From an uncultured Saprospiraceae bacterium (GTDB lineage Bacteria > Bacteroidota > Bacteroidia > Chitinophagales > Saprospiraceae): 40,451 nt of DNA. Under the pieces are notes generated by a model. It ran no database searches and had not been told where the DNA came from. It saw only the letters and a program-made list of their open reading frames with translations. Every line of letters starts with the position of its first letter. Position 1 is the stretch's first letter. The position numbers and the translations under genes were made by a program. The stretch lies in NCBI GenBank assembly GCA_937923465.1, contig CALDUB010000316.1:1-40451 (forward strand), in the 5' to 3' direction. Of the stretch, positions 21,001 through 30,164 are shown piece after piece.

Positions 21001-24000
21001 GGGTGGGACCGAAGGTGTTGTCTATGGTAAACTTATATATACAGTAGTAAGTACAGGTTTTGGTAATGATATTGATGCAAATACATCTGCTCTTCCAAAC
21101 GGAACTTGTATTCAAGTTGACGGAGAAGGAACATACGAACTTGTAGCGACTAACGACTCAGGTTGTACAGACAATATTACAATCATTGTAGAAGGGGAAG
21201 TTGTTACTCCTCCAACACCAAGTGAAGGCGAAGGAGATACTGTTTTTGTTTCTACACCAATGAATATTCCTACTGACCCATTCTGTTTTACAGGAGTGAA
21301 TTTACCTTCTGGTGAAGTGGCTAGTTTAGGTTACTGCGGCGACCCAATGAATGGTGGAGCACCAATCACGGATTTTGAAAATAACTGTATAGCTTACTTC
21401 CCTGGTGACGGATTTTTAGGACAAGATGAATTTTGTGTCTTTGTTTGTCAAGAAGGCGATGCGACAGGTGTTGTATGTGATACAACATACTTTATCATCA
21501 ATGTGCACCCTCCAACGAATACAGTTGACGTAACAGTCAATACTTTAGAAACATTAGAATACTGCTTAGAAGACCCAATTTTGACGCTACCAGGTAATAT
21601 CGTGAGTGGAGAAATTTGTGGTTCGGATGATACAGCAATAGAAGCAGCTACAATTGTTGACAATTGTGTCACATTTGACCCAGTTGACGGTTTCTTTGGC
21701 GAGACAGATGTATGTATCGTATTTTGCGATGACAGCACGCCAAACTCAATTTGTGATACGACTTTCTTCACTGTAACAGTAACGCCAGATTGTGCGCCTG
21801 TTTTTGCAGAAGATGAAATGACTGTGACTACACTAGACCCGACTACAGCAGTATGTATTCCTGTTCCTCAGTTGACTTTATTATCTGATTATCAGATAAT
21901 TGTGGACGGAGATGCTATTCCTGTTATTCCTGCACCATGTGATGTAGATACAGTTTATAACTATTTATATGGCGCAATACCGACAGGAGAAGAAGTTATA
22001 GTAGAAGAGTGGGTGTGTAATGGACAGACATTTAGTTTTGTTTTGTCAGATATCACTAATTTAATTGATAGTATGCAATTAAATGACCCAATGAGCAACT
22101 GGACGGTTGATTTAGCTAATTCAGTTATTTCTGGTGCGGCACAAGGTCAAGGTTGTGGAGATATAGAAGTCATGTTAGCCGACGGTACAACGACAACTAT
22201 TTCTCTTGGACAAACTTTTAATGCTAATGGCGGAGAAGTAACAATCACAGGATTTGGTGTTCACACTATTGAAATCACTGACCTTATCGGTTGTACAGAT
22301 ACTTTGACCATTAATTTGAATGAAGATTTAGAATCTCAGTTTATTCCTTTAGTAACTCCTTTTCAAACACAGATTGCTGAAATTTGTGTAGACACTATGG
22401 ACTTAGTAGGAAGCTGGGACGGAACGCTTGGATACTGTGTGACGCCGACTGACGGAACAGCACCAATTTTAGCAGGTTTACCATGTGTTTCTTACACGCC
22501 ATTAAATGGTTTTGTAGGATTAGATACGATGTGTTTGACGGTTTGTGACGATGTTCCTTTCCCAAATACAACTTGTACGAATACGACTTTTGTTATTCAA
22601 ACATTACCACCTTTAGATACGATTTACATTGATGCTCCTGTCGCAGGTGCTTTTGATACTTGTTTATTGACAACGAACTATTTACAGTTGCCAGGAAACA
22701 TTGCATCATCAATGCTTTGTGGATTTAATCCTGACGAAGTTAGTGTATCTGTTCAATCAGATACTTGTTTGACGATTGATTTGTCAAGTTCTATTGGCTT
22801 GTCTGACTCGACAGAGATTTGCATTGTACACTGTGATGACTCTGACCCAGTTTTCTGCGATACAACTTATGTTATCGTGAGAAGTACGGTAGTCTGTGAA
22901 GACTTTATTGCCGTTTCGGATACAATGTTGGTGACAGATATGGGTGTTTCTACACTTTGTTTACCAATTTTACCGGTAGACATTGCAATGAACTATACGG
23001 TCGAATTAGACGGCGAATTATACAGTGGACCACAAGGGGCTTGTTTGCTCATGGATGCCTTTGTTTACCAAACCAATACATTTCCTTCAGCGCCATTTTC
23101 AATGGTATCATGGACAGTGGGCGGAGAGACATTTGACGGTACAGCAGATGATATAGCAGGCGTTGTCGCATTAATGAATACTTGGGACCCGACAGGAAAC
23201 TGGACTTTTGAAACTATTGGAAACAGTATTTTTGGAGGGGATATGGATACTGTATATGGTAACTTGTTTGTGACGGACGGAATTACTATTTCAGATGACC
23301 CAGCAGCACCACAGCAAATACCAGGCGGTACAGCATTTGTCTTTACTGAGCCAGGAGCACATGTTTTAGTGTTGACTTTGAATGAAACAGGATGTGACGA
23401 TGTCGTTAACATCAACGTTCTTGACGGTGCCTCGACAATAATTATTGAAACACCACAAAACGAACCAGATACGACTTGTTTTGATATAATAGCAGACTAT
23501 CCAGACTTTGACTCTCTTAGTATTTGTGGAATGCCAATGAACGGTACTTTTACAATTTTAGATGACACTTGCTTTGTCTTTACTCCAAATATGGATTATA
23601 TCGGAGATGACGCAGGTTGTATTGCTGTTTGTAGTACGACAATGGACGGTGTAGTTCAATGTGACACAATTGATGTTATCATTGATGTTATTCCAAACTG
23701 TGAAGAGAATTTAATTCTTGCAGATAATATCGTATTGATGTTAGAAGATTGCGAAGCAACGCTACCATACTGCTTAGATGTAAATGATGCAGACCTAACG
23801 GGCTACACAATTACAGACAACGGAACGCCAGTTGACGGAGCAATTAACTGTGGTGGTGAAGTTTTAGGAGGATTTTACGACTATAGCGATATTTCTGGCT
23901 TGTTGGCTTTTGGAGACTATTTAGTTGACAGTGTTGATATTAATGGAATAACTTATAGTGGTAGCTTTACTTCTGCTACGGCATTAGATGATAGTTTGAA

Positions 24001-26221
24001 TGTATGGGACACGGCGGCGGCTTGGTCGTCTAACTTCTCAGATAATCGCCTAGATAATGCGACTACAACAGGAATGTATGATACTTTATTTATTACAGAT
24101 GTTGCATTAGATACACAATTTCAATTGCCATACAATATCCTAACAAACGGCGGCGACAATGGTATCAGCTTAGACTTAACAGCAGGTGTACACCAAATTG
24201 AATTTACAAATCCAGTGACAACTTGTACAGATATAGTGAATATTACTGTGATGTGTGATGACATGATGGGATGTCCTGAATTATCAGCGATTTCTGACTC
24301 TGAAATCATCATGCCTGATTGCGATTTCCCTGTTTTGTTCTGTGTGAACTTACCTGTTGATAGCATGGTAAATTATACAATTACAGACAATGGAAATGCT
24401 TATACTGGAGGTTTTGTAGAATGTCCAGATGCGGCAAACAGTGCAGCATTGACTTTGCCACAAGGAGAGCACAATCTTGTCTTTACGCGCCTTGACGGTT
24501 CATGTATGGAAGAAATTTTTGTAGATGTGCGTTGTATTCAGTTCGTTGATTTAGAAATTGACACAACGGTTAATTTAAATCAGCAAACAGTGATTTGCTT
24601 ATTTGAAGATTTAGATATTGATACGACTGGTATTACTTCTATCACGAATACTTGCGACCCGAATACGACAGACAATGTTGCTTTTACTATCGACCAAGAC
24701 ACTTACTGCATCACACTAGACCCATTAATGATTGGTTTAGATACAGCTTGTTTAGAGGTTTGTAATGCAATGGGATGTATCACCGTGACGATTAATGTGG
24801 AAGTTTTGGAGCAATGTGATGATTTATTTGTCATCGATAATGTAGGAGCAGGATTAACAAACTGTTTAGCTATCGAAGGCGAAGTTTGCTTACCTATCCT
24901 AATGACGGATTTGGCAGGAACAGATATTTTTGTTGGCGGCGTTCTTTACACAGGCGTTCGTGCGGCTTGTGATATTGACAGTATAAATGTATTGTCATTA
25001 GCAACTGTTGCGGCAGGTGGACAACTTGGACCATATGGTGTCTTCTTTGACATTACAGACATAAACGGAACGACGACTAGTTTTGCAGATACAGTGGATG
25101 TCATTGAAGATGCATTAGCATTAATCAATACAGCAGACCCGATGAGTCCTTGGGTTTACCAAGCTCTTCCAGAGGCATTCATTGGTGGTTCTCAATTCAA
25201 TACTTACTTCTTGACAGTTGTTCAGATTTCTTCACAAGAAACAGCGACAATTGATGCAGACGGTAGCACAGTTCCTAACGGAACAGCGATAACTGTTCCT
25301 GTTGGAACAACTGAGTTGATGTTTGAAGACCAAGTAACAGGTTGCCGAGATACCTTAATCTCAACAGTTTCCTGTGTAACAACAGATACATTATTCCTAA
25401 CGATAGACGTAGGAATGTTAGATACTTTATGCTTTGACACTTTAGACCTATTGGGTGATTTTGAGACAATTACAAACGATTGCCCACAATTGTCAGGAAC
25501 AAATGCCGAAGTAATCGTTATCGGAAATACAGCAGAACAAGGCGATAGTTTATGTGTGTCTTTCGCAGGTTTAGAACCTGGAGAAGACGAAGCATGTATC
25601 GTATTGTGTGATGATTTGGGTATCTGTGATACGACTTATGTCTTTATTACGGTGAGTTCGGGAGATATAGGATTGCCGATTGCGGTGATTGATTCTACTT
25701 TGACAGGACAAGATGAACCAGTTGTTTTCAATCCATTTGCGAATGATACGATTAACGGTTTGTTAGATACTTTCTACATAGTAACGCAGCCAAACTTTGG
25801 AGCGGCAGCATTTAGTCCTGACGGCACGATTAACTACGTACCAGAAGACGGCTATTGTGCGCCTGGAGCACCAGACAGTTTAGAATATGCGATATGTAAT
25901 ACTATCGGATGTGATACGGCTTGGGCTTATGTAACAGTTGAATGTAACGGTATTGAAATCTTCACAGGTTTCTCTCCAAACGAAGATGGTATCAACGATA
26001 ACTTTAAAATCAACGGTGTTGAAGGATTTAGAGACAGCAGACTTCAAATCTACAACCGCTGGGGTAACCGAGTTCACGATGTTATCAATTACCAGAATGA
26101 CTGGCAAGGAACTTGGGACGGAAAAGACCTACCTGACGGTACTTATTTCTATATCTTGAATCTGAATGATGAAACTCAGGATATTCAAGTGTATTCGGGA
26201 TATTTACAGATAAATAGGTAG
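15074..26221 (+). CDS. Giant secreted SprB-repeat surface protein with T9SS type-B (CHU_C) sorting domain
   Basis: 3715 aa; N-terminal signal-like segment; about 22 repeats of the form CGANDGSITVTA..YEYSIDGGxTFQxSNTFxGLxAGTYxVxVRNADGTC; then alternating Cys-rich modules; C-terminus IFTGFSPNEDGINDNFKINGVEGFRDSRLQIYNRWGNRVHDVINYQNDWQGTWDGKDLPDGTYFYIL, a classic gliding-associated sorting domain. Confidence 0.95.
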   Translation: MKRYLHCVISNKNNSFINNKRRTVCGLVLAAVFSVFSLSAKSVFTDNYSTNQICTFNIENEGEKDFLPVDMLSLSATPDQITMFPSSSSNPTNCIAENGTIIISAEGSNTDLSLEYSIDGGTTFQVSNFFGDLSSGVYNIVVRYEDDTCPVNGEEITLSPVTAPVVVNISGTNVTNCGLDNGSFFIDATGDGALEFSVDNGANYVFNGFFSNLPAGDYIILVRSAGTDCVSAPEFRTITEPISPTFGTATPSNLTTCTANDGQIAMTASGGTNGNYEFTVDGGASWQSAATFMGLGAGEYTPGVRNADDDTCPDYGSAVTLTASDAPQINTPTVFNPSSCLANDGVITINISNGDVNNLEFSLDNGLNWQASNTFNGLVGGNYSVRVRTVDQTCFVSGSPVSLLGGLEPNIVSDFIQPVSNCGASDGIITVIVDNDDGSFEYSIDNGATFQGSNSFSGLPSGSYPVVVRGNDGSCPVNGQTYELTEPESPTIQNVVVNQAAACSEENSSIVITATGGQGTYTYSIDNGINFFFTNTFENVGEGFYDVIVRNANGTCPVNHTETVAVSEIDAPTFNGITASPASSCLTSDGSISVNLPTGGTGSYEYSIDNGLSWQPSNLFGGLAAGDYLLGIRNSDGTCPLLENAAQLLSAGSATINNVALIDPSDCGEMDGTISVDASGANTYEYSLNGVDFQIENTFNGLGAGSYTVTVRINDGSCPVTSDLITLSTDGGTITGIFPTNPTSCDTANGSILIEASGENIVYSLNGVDFQASGLFENLPAGSYEISIRNADGTCTVFGPTETLSSSDEPAIPTYFTENPTGCNFSNGSITVLVQNDDGSFQYSIDGGATFQNSNAFTDLGGGEYNIVVASSICQTNGGAVSLIEPTEPTIGTPDFQNPNSCDSNDGSIVVTGTGEGDLEFSIDGGLTWQFFGTFNGLDAGTYTPAVRNQLMGTCPVIGDAISLTTADQAAITDVSITNPSGCGATDGSISVTAAAGTGTYEYSINGGTTYQSENTFDGLTVGTYDVVARNADGTCSSTSELTQLTAVGAPFVEAPLATQPSTCGANDGIIVITASQGSGTFEYSINGGNTYSANNAFTSLDAGTYSVFVRNTDGTCAVNAGTVELSSTDSPTLNPTFSQGTTDCNGVADGLITILASNDDGTFDYSIDGGITFQASNQFTAVAAGTYNVVVRKGGSACQVSGESITIAEPVRPSLVSATPNEATCGLSDGTLVIEAEGGLPAYEFTIDGGATWDVSNSFEGLPAGSYIVGVRNADSACSTIGEDAVIITENDIPTFGGAIGENPTGPGTNNGTISVTATACGSNTLEYSIDGGLNWQTSSFFGMLPPGTYQVEVRNVGGTEFIGNFEVVLIEPDASACAELVGIFSVDPTTTTSNDGSITISIFGDDSMLQYSIDGGLTFSSTGIFENLGVGEYQPFIQNTDGTCQEAGNLVDLAANGDGTVIVTADFVNPADCGTTNGSITITGPLEFGYLYTIDGIDYQASPSFAGLGAGSYTVSALNILTDEEIFLASNPVVLTISGGPEATTSFTNPGCGTADGSITFSPSNGSDFEYSIDGGTTWSTMTSFDALDAGDYSPAVRNGDGTCETVLATISLVQTGTVSVSAIDATDIGCGMTFGSITITAGGGNGNLEYSINGGTSWQANNNFTNLAAGTYDISVRNADGTCETAGGQAEIQTISGLSIDDIQTMAIGCGETTGALTITASGADNILYSIDGGANFSPFGTFNDLPVGTYTIVVQDAAGICVTQGGEVVVMNTGGEDVEIEGVTINDPSGCAIPDGQIIVDVNNVNNLEFSIDGGINYQTNNTFTGLAEGQYNVFVRNADGSCAAAYALNPVQLTNDGQLLFQETSITVNVADLSDDGKVCVPAPIGQLVAYNLVLNGVDYTQQLLGCDEVTLTSYNGSVFDDGMGPYMIESWVCNGDDFSGQVQDLEDLRNQLNIWDPTGDWNIISPNSLLGGTEGVVYGKLIYTVVSTGFGNDIDANTSALPNGTCIQVDGEGTYELVATNDSGCTDNITIIVEGEVVTPPTPSEGEGDTVFVSTPMNIPTDPFCFTGVNLPSGEVASLGYCGDPMNGGAPITDFENNCIAYFPGDGFLGQDEFCVFVCQEGDATGVVCDTTYFIINVHPPTNTVDVTVNTLETLEYCLEDPILTLPGNIVSGEICGSDDTAIEAATIVDNCVTFDPVDGFFGETDVCIVFCDDSTPNSICDTTFFTVTVTPDCAPVFAEDEMTVTTLDPTTAVCIPVPQLTLLSDYQIIVDGDAIPVIPAPCDVDTVYNYLYGAIPTGEEVIVEEWVCNGQTFSFVLSDITNLIDSMQLNDPMSNWTVDLANSVISGAAQGQGCGDIEVMLADGTTTTISLGQTFNANGGEVTITGFGVHTIEITDLIGCTDTLTINLNEDLESQFIPLVTPFQTQIAEICVDTMDLVGSWDGTLGYCVTPTDGTAPILAGLPCVSYTPLNGFVGLDTMCLTVCDDVPFPNTTCTNTTFVIQTLPPLDTIYIDAPVAGAFDTCLLTTNYLQLPGNIASSMLCGFNPDEVSVSVQSDTCLTIDLSSSIGLSDSTEICIVHCDDSDPVFCDTTYVIVRSTVVCEDFIAVSDTMLVTDMGVSTLCLPILPVDIAMNYTVELDGELYSGPQGACLLMDAFVYQTNTFPSAPFSMVSWTVGGETFDGTADDIAGVVALMNTWDPTGNWTFETIGNSIFGGDMDTVYGNLFVTDGITISDDPAAPQQIPGGTAFVFTEPGAHVLVLTLNETGCDDVVNINVLDGASTIIIETPQNEPDTTCFDIIADYPDFDSLSICGMPMNGTFTILDDTCFVFTPNMDYIGDDAGCIAVCSTTMDGVVQCDTIDVIIDVIPNCEENLILADNIVLMLEDCEATLPYCLDVNDADLTGYTITDNGTPVDGAINCGGEVLGGFYDYSDISGLLAFGDYLVDSVDINGITYSGSFTSATALDDSLNVWDTAAAWSSNFSDNRLDNATTTGMYDTLFITDVALDTQFQLPYNILTNGGDNGISLDLTAGVHQIEFTNPVTTCTDIVNITVMCDDMMGCPELSAISDSEIIMPDCDFPVLFCVNLPVDSMVNYTITDNGNAYTGGFVECPDAANSAALTLPQGEHNLVFTRLDGSCMEEIFVDVRCIQFVDLEIDTTVNLNQQTVICLFEDLDIDTTGITSITNTCDPNTTDNVAFTIDQDTYCITLDPLMIGLDTACLEVCNAMGCITVTINVEVLEQCDDLFVIDNVGAGLTNCLAIEGEVCLPILMTDLAGTDIFVGGVLYTGVRAACDIDSINVLSLATVAAGGQLGPYGVFFDITDINGTTTSFADTVDVIEDALALINTADPMSPWVYQALPEAFIGGSQFNTYFLTVVQISSQETATIDADGSTVPNGTAITVPVGTTELMFEDQVTGCRDTLISTVSCVTTDTLFLTIDVGMLDTLCFDTLDLLGDFETITNDCPQLSGTNAEVIVIGNTAEQGDSLCVSFAGLEPGEDEACIVLCDDLGICDTTYVFITVSSGDIGLPIAVIDSTLTGQDEPVVFNPFANDTINGLLDTFYIVTQPNFGAAAFSPDGTINYVPEDGYCAPGAPDSLEYAICNTIGCDTAWAYVTVECNGIEIFTGFSPNEDGINDNFKINGVEGFRDSRLQIYNRWGNRVHDVINYQNDWQGTWDGKDLPDGTYFYILNLNDETQDIQVYSGYLQINR
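15340..20645 (+). repeat. Tandem array of about 22 diverged SprB-like repeats (about 240 bp each)
   Basis: Counted by the conserved Y/F-S-I-D/N-G core in the translated ORF. Confidence 0.85.
20660..25670 (+). repeat. Alternating coding modules A (about 170 aa, x5 plus a half copy) and B (about 95 aa, x7)
   Basis: A cores: WDPTGDWNI, NDPMSNWTV, WDPTGNWTF, WDTAAAWSS, ADPMSPWVY. B cores: GFxGxDxxCxxxCxxx..CDTTxFxIxV. Order is A1 B1 B2 A2 B3 B4 A3 B5 A4 A4' B6 A5 B7. Confidence 0.75.
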
Positions 26222-26235
26222 GCGAGATGTTGGAT

Positions 26236-26266
26236 AAGTAGGTCGATTATTTTGGGACACCTACTT
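26236..26266. terminator. Stem-loop after the giant ORF (AAGTAGGT-N15-ACCTACTT)
   Basis: 8-bp inverted repeat just 3' of the stop; no strong T-tract, so terminator function is uncertain. Confidence 0.35.
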
Positions 26267-26537
26267 AAGAGACTTTAGATATTGGATTTTTTATAACGAA
26301 AATCTAACATCTAAAGTCTAACATCCAAAATCTCTAAATACGGATATGTTCTAATTATCGATTTATATAATTTTAACAAAGCGATTTTTAGCTTTCTTTC
26401 ATCCTTTAAAATAGGAGAGAAGGAGGTTGAAAGTCGCTTTTCTATTAATAGTAACCCCTGAAAAAATAACGCAATAACCAATAACTAATAACCAAAACCA
26501 CCTTTCGTCTATATTTCTGTCAGAATCGTCGTGCATC

Positions 26538-26569
26538 TTTCGTCACCCCAATTAAAAAGTTTACTTTTG
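26538..26569 (+). promoter_or_regulatory. Putative yidC promoter (TTTCG-N19-TACTTTTG)
   Basis: Bacteroidota -7 TAnnTTTG at 26562-26569 with a -33-like element 19 nt upstream. Confidence 0.5.
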
Positions 26570-26724
26570 CCGCGTAATTCAGGATTAGTTAGAAATTGTT
26601 AGAATTGTCAGACTAGTTAGAATTGTTAGAGTAGTAAACAAACAACTCTAACCATTCAAACCATATTCTAACAACTCAAACATTTTCAACATTTCAAACT
26701 TTTTTTCTAACATACAAGAGTAAA

Positions 26725-28617
26725 ATGGATAAGAATTCGATAATTGGTTTTGTGCTGATTTTTATGATTTTGATGGGGTACAACTACTACACGGCACCAA
26801 CTGCGGATGAGATAAAGGCAGCGCAGATGGAAGAACGTGCAAAGGACTCCATTCAGGCAGAGGTCAGATATTTGGATAGCTTGGAAAATTTGCGTCAGCA
26901 AGGACTCATTGCACCAGTAGTCCCAAAAAGCTTGACACCTGAGCAAGATAGTATTGCTAAGGCGCAGGCTTCTACTGTTTTCGGTGATTTTGGAGCAGCA
27001 ACAGTTGGAAATGAAGAGACTGTAGACTTGAAAAACGACTTGTTTACCGTTACATTGACTAACAAAGGTGGACGCATCAAGCAAGTAGAACTGTCTCAAT
27101 ATCAAAAGATTACGGAAGACGAAAACAATGAAGTGACTAAGAATGACTTAGTTTTGTTGAATGACCGTAAAAATAAATTTGATTACCTTTTACCATTGGC
27201 GAGTAACGGTCGTACGATTAAATCGGGTGACTTGTACTTTACCTTAGCCGAACAAACAGCAAATTCTGTTACTTACCGTGCGAATGCAGGTAGTGGTTAT
27301 TTTGAGCAAAAATATAGCATCGCACCAGAGACTTATAACATTGACTACGACATTCGTTTTGTAGGATTGGGTAATGTTTTGTCTGCTGATGCCCGCAATG
27401 TTAAGTTGCAATGGGTAGATTATTTGGATAAATTGGAGAAAAACGTAGAATTTGAGAAACGTTATTCTACAGTTTATTTCAAAGCAGCAGAGGACGGTGT
27501 TGATTATTGTTCTTGTACGGGCGATGATGAGGAAGAATTAGAAGAGCGTCTAAAGTGGGTATCTCACTCTAATCAGTTTTTTAATTCTACTTTGATGGCA
27601 AAAGAAACTTCTTTTTACTCAGGTAAATTTGAGTCCATAGGAGAAGAAGAAGATGCACCAGACTTGAAGCAATTGAGAAGTGAAGTTTTGATTCCTTTGG
27701 CTAATGAGAAATTCTCAATGGCAATGTATATCGGACCAAATGAGTTTGACCGTTTACGCGCATATGGAACCAATATGGAAGACGTTATTCCATTCGGTTC
27801 TTCTTTCTTAGGAACAATCAACCGTTGGGTTATTCGTCCAGCATTTAACTTCCTATCTGGCTTTATTGGCAGTGCAGGTATCGTTATTTTGATGTTGACT
27901 TTATTGATTAAGTTAGTTCTATATCCATTGACTTACAAGATGATTCGCTCACAGGCGAAAATGGCTCTTTTGAAGCCTCAAATAGCTAAGTTAAAAGATA
28001 AGCACAAAGACGACGCACAGCAAGTACAGGTAGAAACCATGAAAATGTATGGGGAATATGGCGTGAGTCCACTAGGTGGATGTATGCCAATGTTGCTACA
28101 AATGCCGATTTGGATTGCACTGTATCGTTTCTTCCCTGCAGCGATTGAGTTCCGTCAAAAAAGCTTTTGGTGGGCAGATGACTTGTCTTCTTACGATGCA
28201 TTTTTCTCTATTCCAGATTTACCATTATTAGGGGACCACTTGAGTTTGTTTACAATCTTGTGGGCAGCGACAACGGTTTTATACTCTTGGTACAACAGCC
28301 GTTTGGTAGATATGTCACAGGGCAATCCGATGATGAAGTACATCCAGTACGTCATGCCGATTACTTTCATTTTCTTCTTCAACACTTACGCATCAGGTTT
28401 GACTTGTTACTTATTCTTCAGTGCTTTATTCAATGTAGCACAAACAGTCATTACCAAGAATTTCCTCATCAATGATGAGAAATTGCAAGCGGAGTTAGAT
28501 GCCAATAAAGCTAAGCCAAAGAAGAAGTCTGGTTTCTCTCAAAAGCTACAAAAAGCGATGAAAGAACAACAGGAAAAGGCAGACAAGGCGGAGAAGGCCC
28601 GCAAGCGTAAAAAATAG
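26725..28617 (+). CDS. yidC: Membrane protein insertase YidC
   Basis: 630 aa; MDKNSIIGFVLIFMILMGYNYY, large periplasmic domain, GSAGIVILMLTLLIKLVLYPLTYK, GGCMPMLLQMPIWIALYRFF. Confidence 0.97.
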   Translation: MDKNSIIGFVLIFMILMGYNYYTAPTADEIKAAQMEERAKDSIQAEVRYLDSLENLRQQGLIAPVVPKSLTPEQDSIAKAQASTVFGDFGAATVGNEETVDLKNDLFTVTLTNKGGRIKQVELSQYQKITEDENNEVTKNDLVLLNDRKNKFDYLLPLASNGRTIKSGDLYFTLAEQTANSVTYRANAGSGYFEQKYSIAPETYNIDYDIRFVGLGNVLSADARNVKLQWVDYLDKLEKNVEFEKRYSTVYFKAAEDGVDYCSCTGDDEEELEERLKWVSHSNQFFNSTLMAKETSFYSGKFESIGEEEDAPDLKQLRSEVLIPLANEKFSMAMYIGPNEFDRLRAYGTNMEDVIPFGSSFLGTINRWVIRPAFNFLSGFIGSAGIVILMLTLLIKLVLYPLTYKMIRSQAKMALLKPQIAKLKDKHKDDAQQVQVETMKMYGEYGVSPLGGCMPMLLQMPIWIALYRFFPAAIEFRQKSFWWADDLSSYDAFFSIPDLPLLGDHLSLFTILWAATTVLYSWYNSRLVDMSQGNPMMKYIQYVMPITFIFFFNTYASGLTCYLFFSALFNVAQTVITKNFLINDEKLQAELDANKAKPKKKSGFSQKLQKAMKEQQEKADKAEKARKRKK

Positions 28618-28623
28618 GTTTTT

Positions 28624-28710
28624 AGGTTGAGGGGTTATGGGTTGAGAGGTTGCACGAGTTAGAATGGCAACCTCACAACTCATAACTTCTCAACCCTTCA
28701 ACCCTTTTCG
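28624..28710. repeat. Inverted heptamer array between yidC and the MATE gene
   Basis: ggttgag gggttat gggttga gaggttg c ... g caacctc acaactc ataactt ctcaacc cttcaac cc. Confidence 0.75.
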
Positions 28711-28745
28711 TGACCCAAAGCCCTTCTAACCGTCCAACACTATAA

Positions 28746-30101
28746 ATGCAGCTTTCCACCAGTTACAGGCAGATTCTTTCTATCTCCGCACCGATTATGC
28801 TCGGTAGTGCGGCGCAGAATGTTATAGCTTTAGCTGATAGTATTTTCCTATATTTTTATGATGAAGTACATGGCATGGGCAATGGCGAATTTGCGTCTAT
28901 TGGCTTTGTTTCTGTGTTTTATTTAGTGGTGGCGTCTATTGGATATGGTTTTAGTAAAGGCGGTCAGATATTGATTGCGCGCAAAATGGGGCAGGACAAA
29001 CCTGAAAAAGCAGGTTTGACTTTTTATTCCATGCTTTATTTTGAAATGGCATTGGCAGTGGTCATGTTTCTATTTATGCAATTTGGGGCATATTATTTTT
29101 TCTCGCTCATTGTCGATAGTGACCGTATTTTTTATCAAAGTTTAGATTATTTGAGTACGCGGTCTTGGGGCGTGTTTTTTAGTTATGCAGGCGTGGCGTT
29201 TATTGCGCTTTATACAGGCATAGCGCGCACAAAATTCATTATTGTGGCGACTCTTATTCTCGCCGTTGTTAATATTGTCCTCAATTATTGCTTAATTTTT
29301 GGAGAATGGGGATTTCCTGAAATGGGAATTGCTGGTGCAGGATTAGCAAGTACGATTGCCGAAATATGTACCTTTTTAGCGTTTGTTATCTATATGTTAC
29401 AAGATAAACAAGCTAAGGAAATGGGACTGTTTAAGTTGCCAGAGCTAGATATTCCTTTAATCAAGAAGCAAATGAAGCTTTCGACACCGATAGTTGCACA
29501 GTCTATTGTTGGATTGGGCAGTTGGTTTGTGTTCTTTGGTATCATTGAAAACTTAGGAGAAAGAGAATTAGCCATTTCAAATCTAGTTAGAATCGTCTAT
29601 TTAGTACTTTCCATTCCTTGTTGGGGATTTTCTTCAGGAACAAATACTATCGTGAGCAATTTTATCGGTGCTAAAAAGCGTCAAGCCGTTGTACCGATGA
29701 TATGGAAGGTTGCCAAGATTTGTTGCTTATCGACGCTAATATTGGCATTACCTGTCGTTCTTTTTCCTGAGACGACCTTATATCCAATCTTAGGCTCTCA
29801 AGACATGAGTTTAATTACAGAAAGCCGTCCAATCCTCTGGATTTTATTCATTATTCTAATTTTATTTTCTATTGTTGGCGTATTGTTCAATGGCTTGGCT
29901 GGCACGGGAGCTACGATGTTTGGTTTGAAATTACAACTCTTTTGCGCCTTGTTTTACTTGGCTTACATTTACATTGTTGTCGAATTTACAGATGGCGGAC
30001 TGATGCTGGCTTGGACAGCGGAGATATTTTACTTTATCATATTAGGGGCTGTGACGACTTGGTATTTGCATAGACGGAAGTGGTGGAATTTAGGACTTTA
30101 G
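28746..30101 (+). CDS. MATE family efflux transporter
   Basis: 451 aa, about 12 TM segments; N-terminal ISAPIMLGSAAQNVIALADSIFLY. Confidence 0.93.
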   Translation: MQLSTSYRQILSISAPIMLGSAAQNVIALADSIFLYFYDEVHGMGNGEFASIGFVSVFYLVVASIGYGFSKGGQILIARKMGQDKPEKAGLTFYSMLYFEMALAVVMFLFMQFGAYYFFSLIVDSDRIFYQSLDYLSTRSWGVFFSYAGVAFIALYTGIARTKFIIVATLILAVVNIVLNYCLIFGEWGFPEMGIAGAGLASTIAEICTFLAFVIYMLQDKQAKEMGLFKLPELDIPLIKKQMKLSTPIVAQSIVGLGSWFVFFGIIENLGERELAISNLVRIVYLVLSIPCWGFSSGTNTIVSNFIGAKKRQAVVPMIWKVAKICCLSTLILALPVVLFPETTLYPILGSQDMSLITESRPILWILFIILILFSIVGVLFNGLAGTGATMFGLKLQLFCALFYLAYIYIVVEFTDGGLMLAWTAEIFYFIILGAVTTWYLHRRKWWNLGL

Positions 30102-30164
30102 AGAGTTTTTAAGTTTAAGAGCTATTGATGAGAGTTTGAGTCTTGCCCTAGCTTTACACATAAA

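Noticed and set aside
15214-25469. Many 60-116 aa minus-strand ORFs inside the giant gene
   Set aside because: Antisense shadows of a repetitive, Thr/Gly/Asp-rich coding sequence; no start or domain support.
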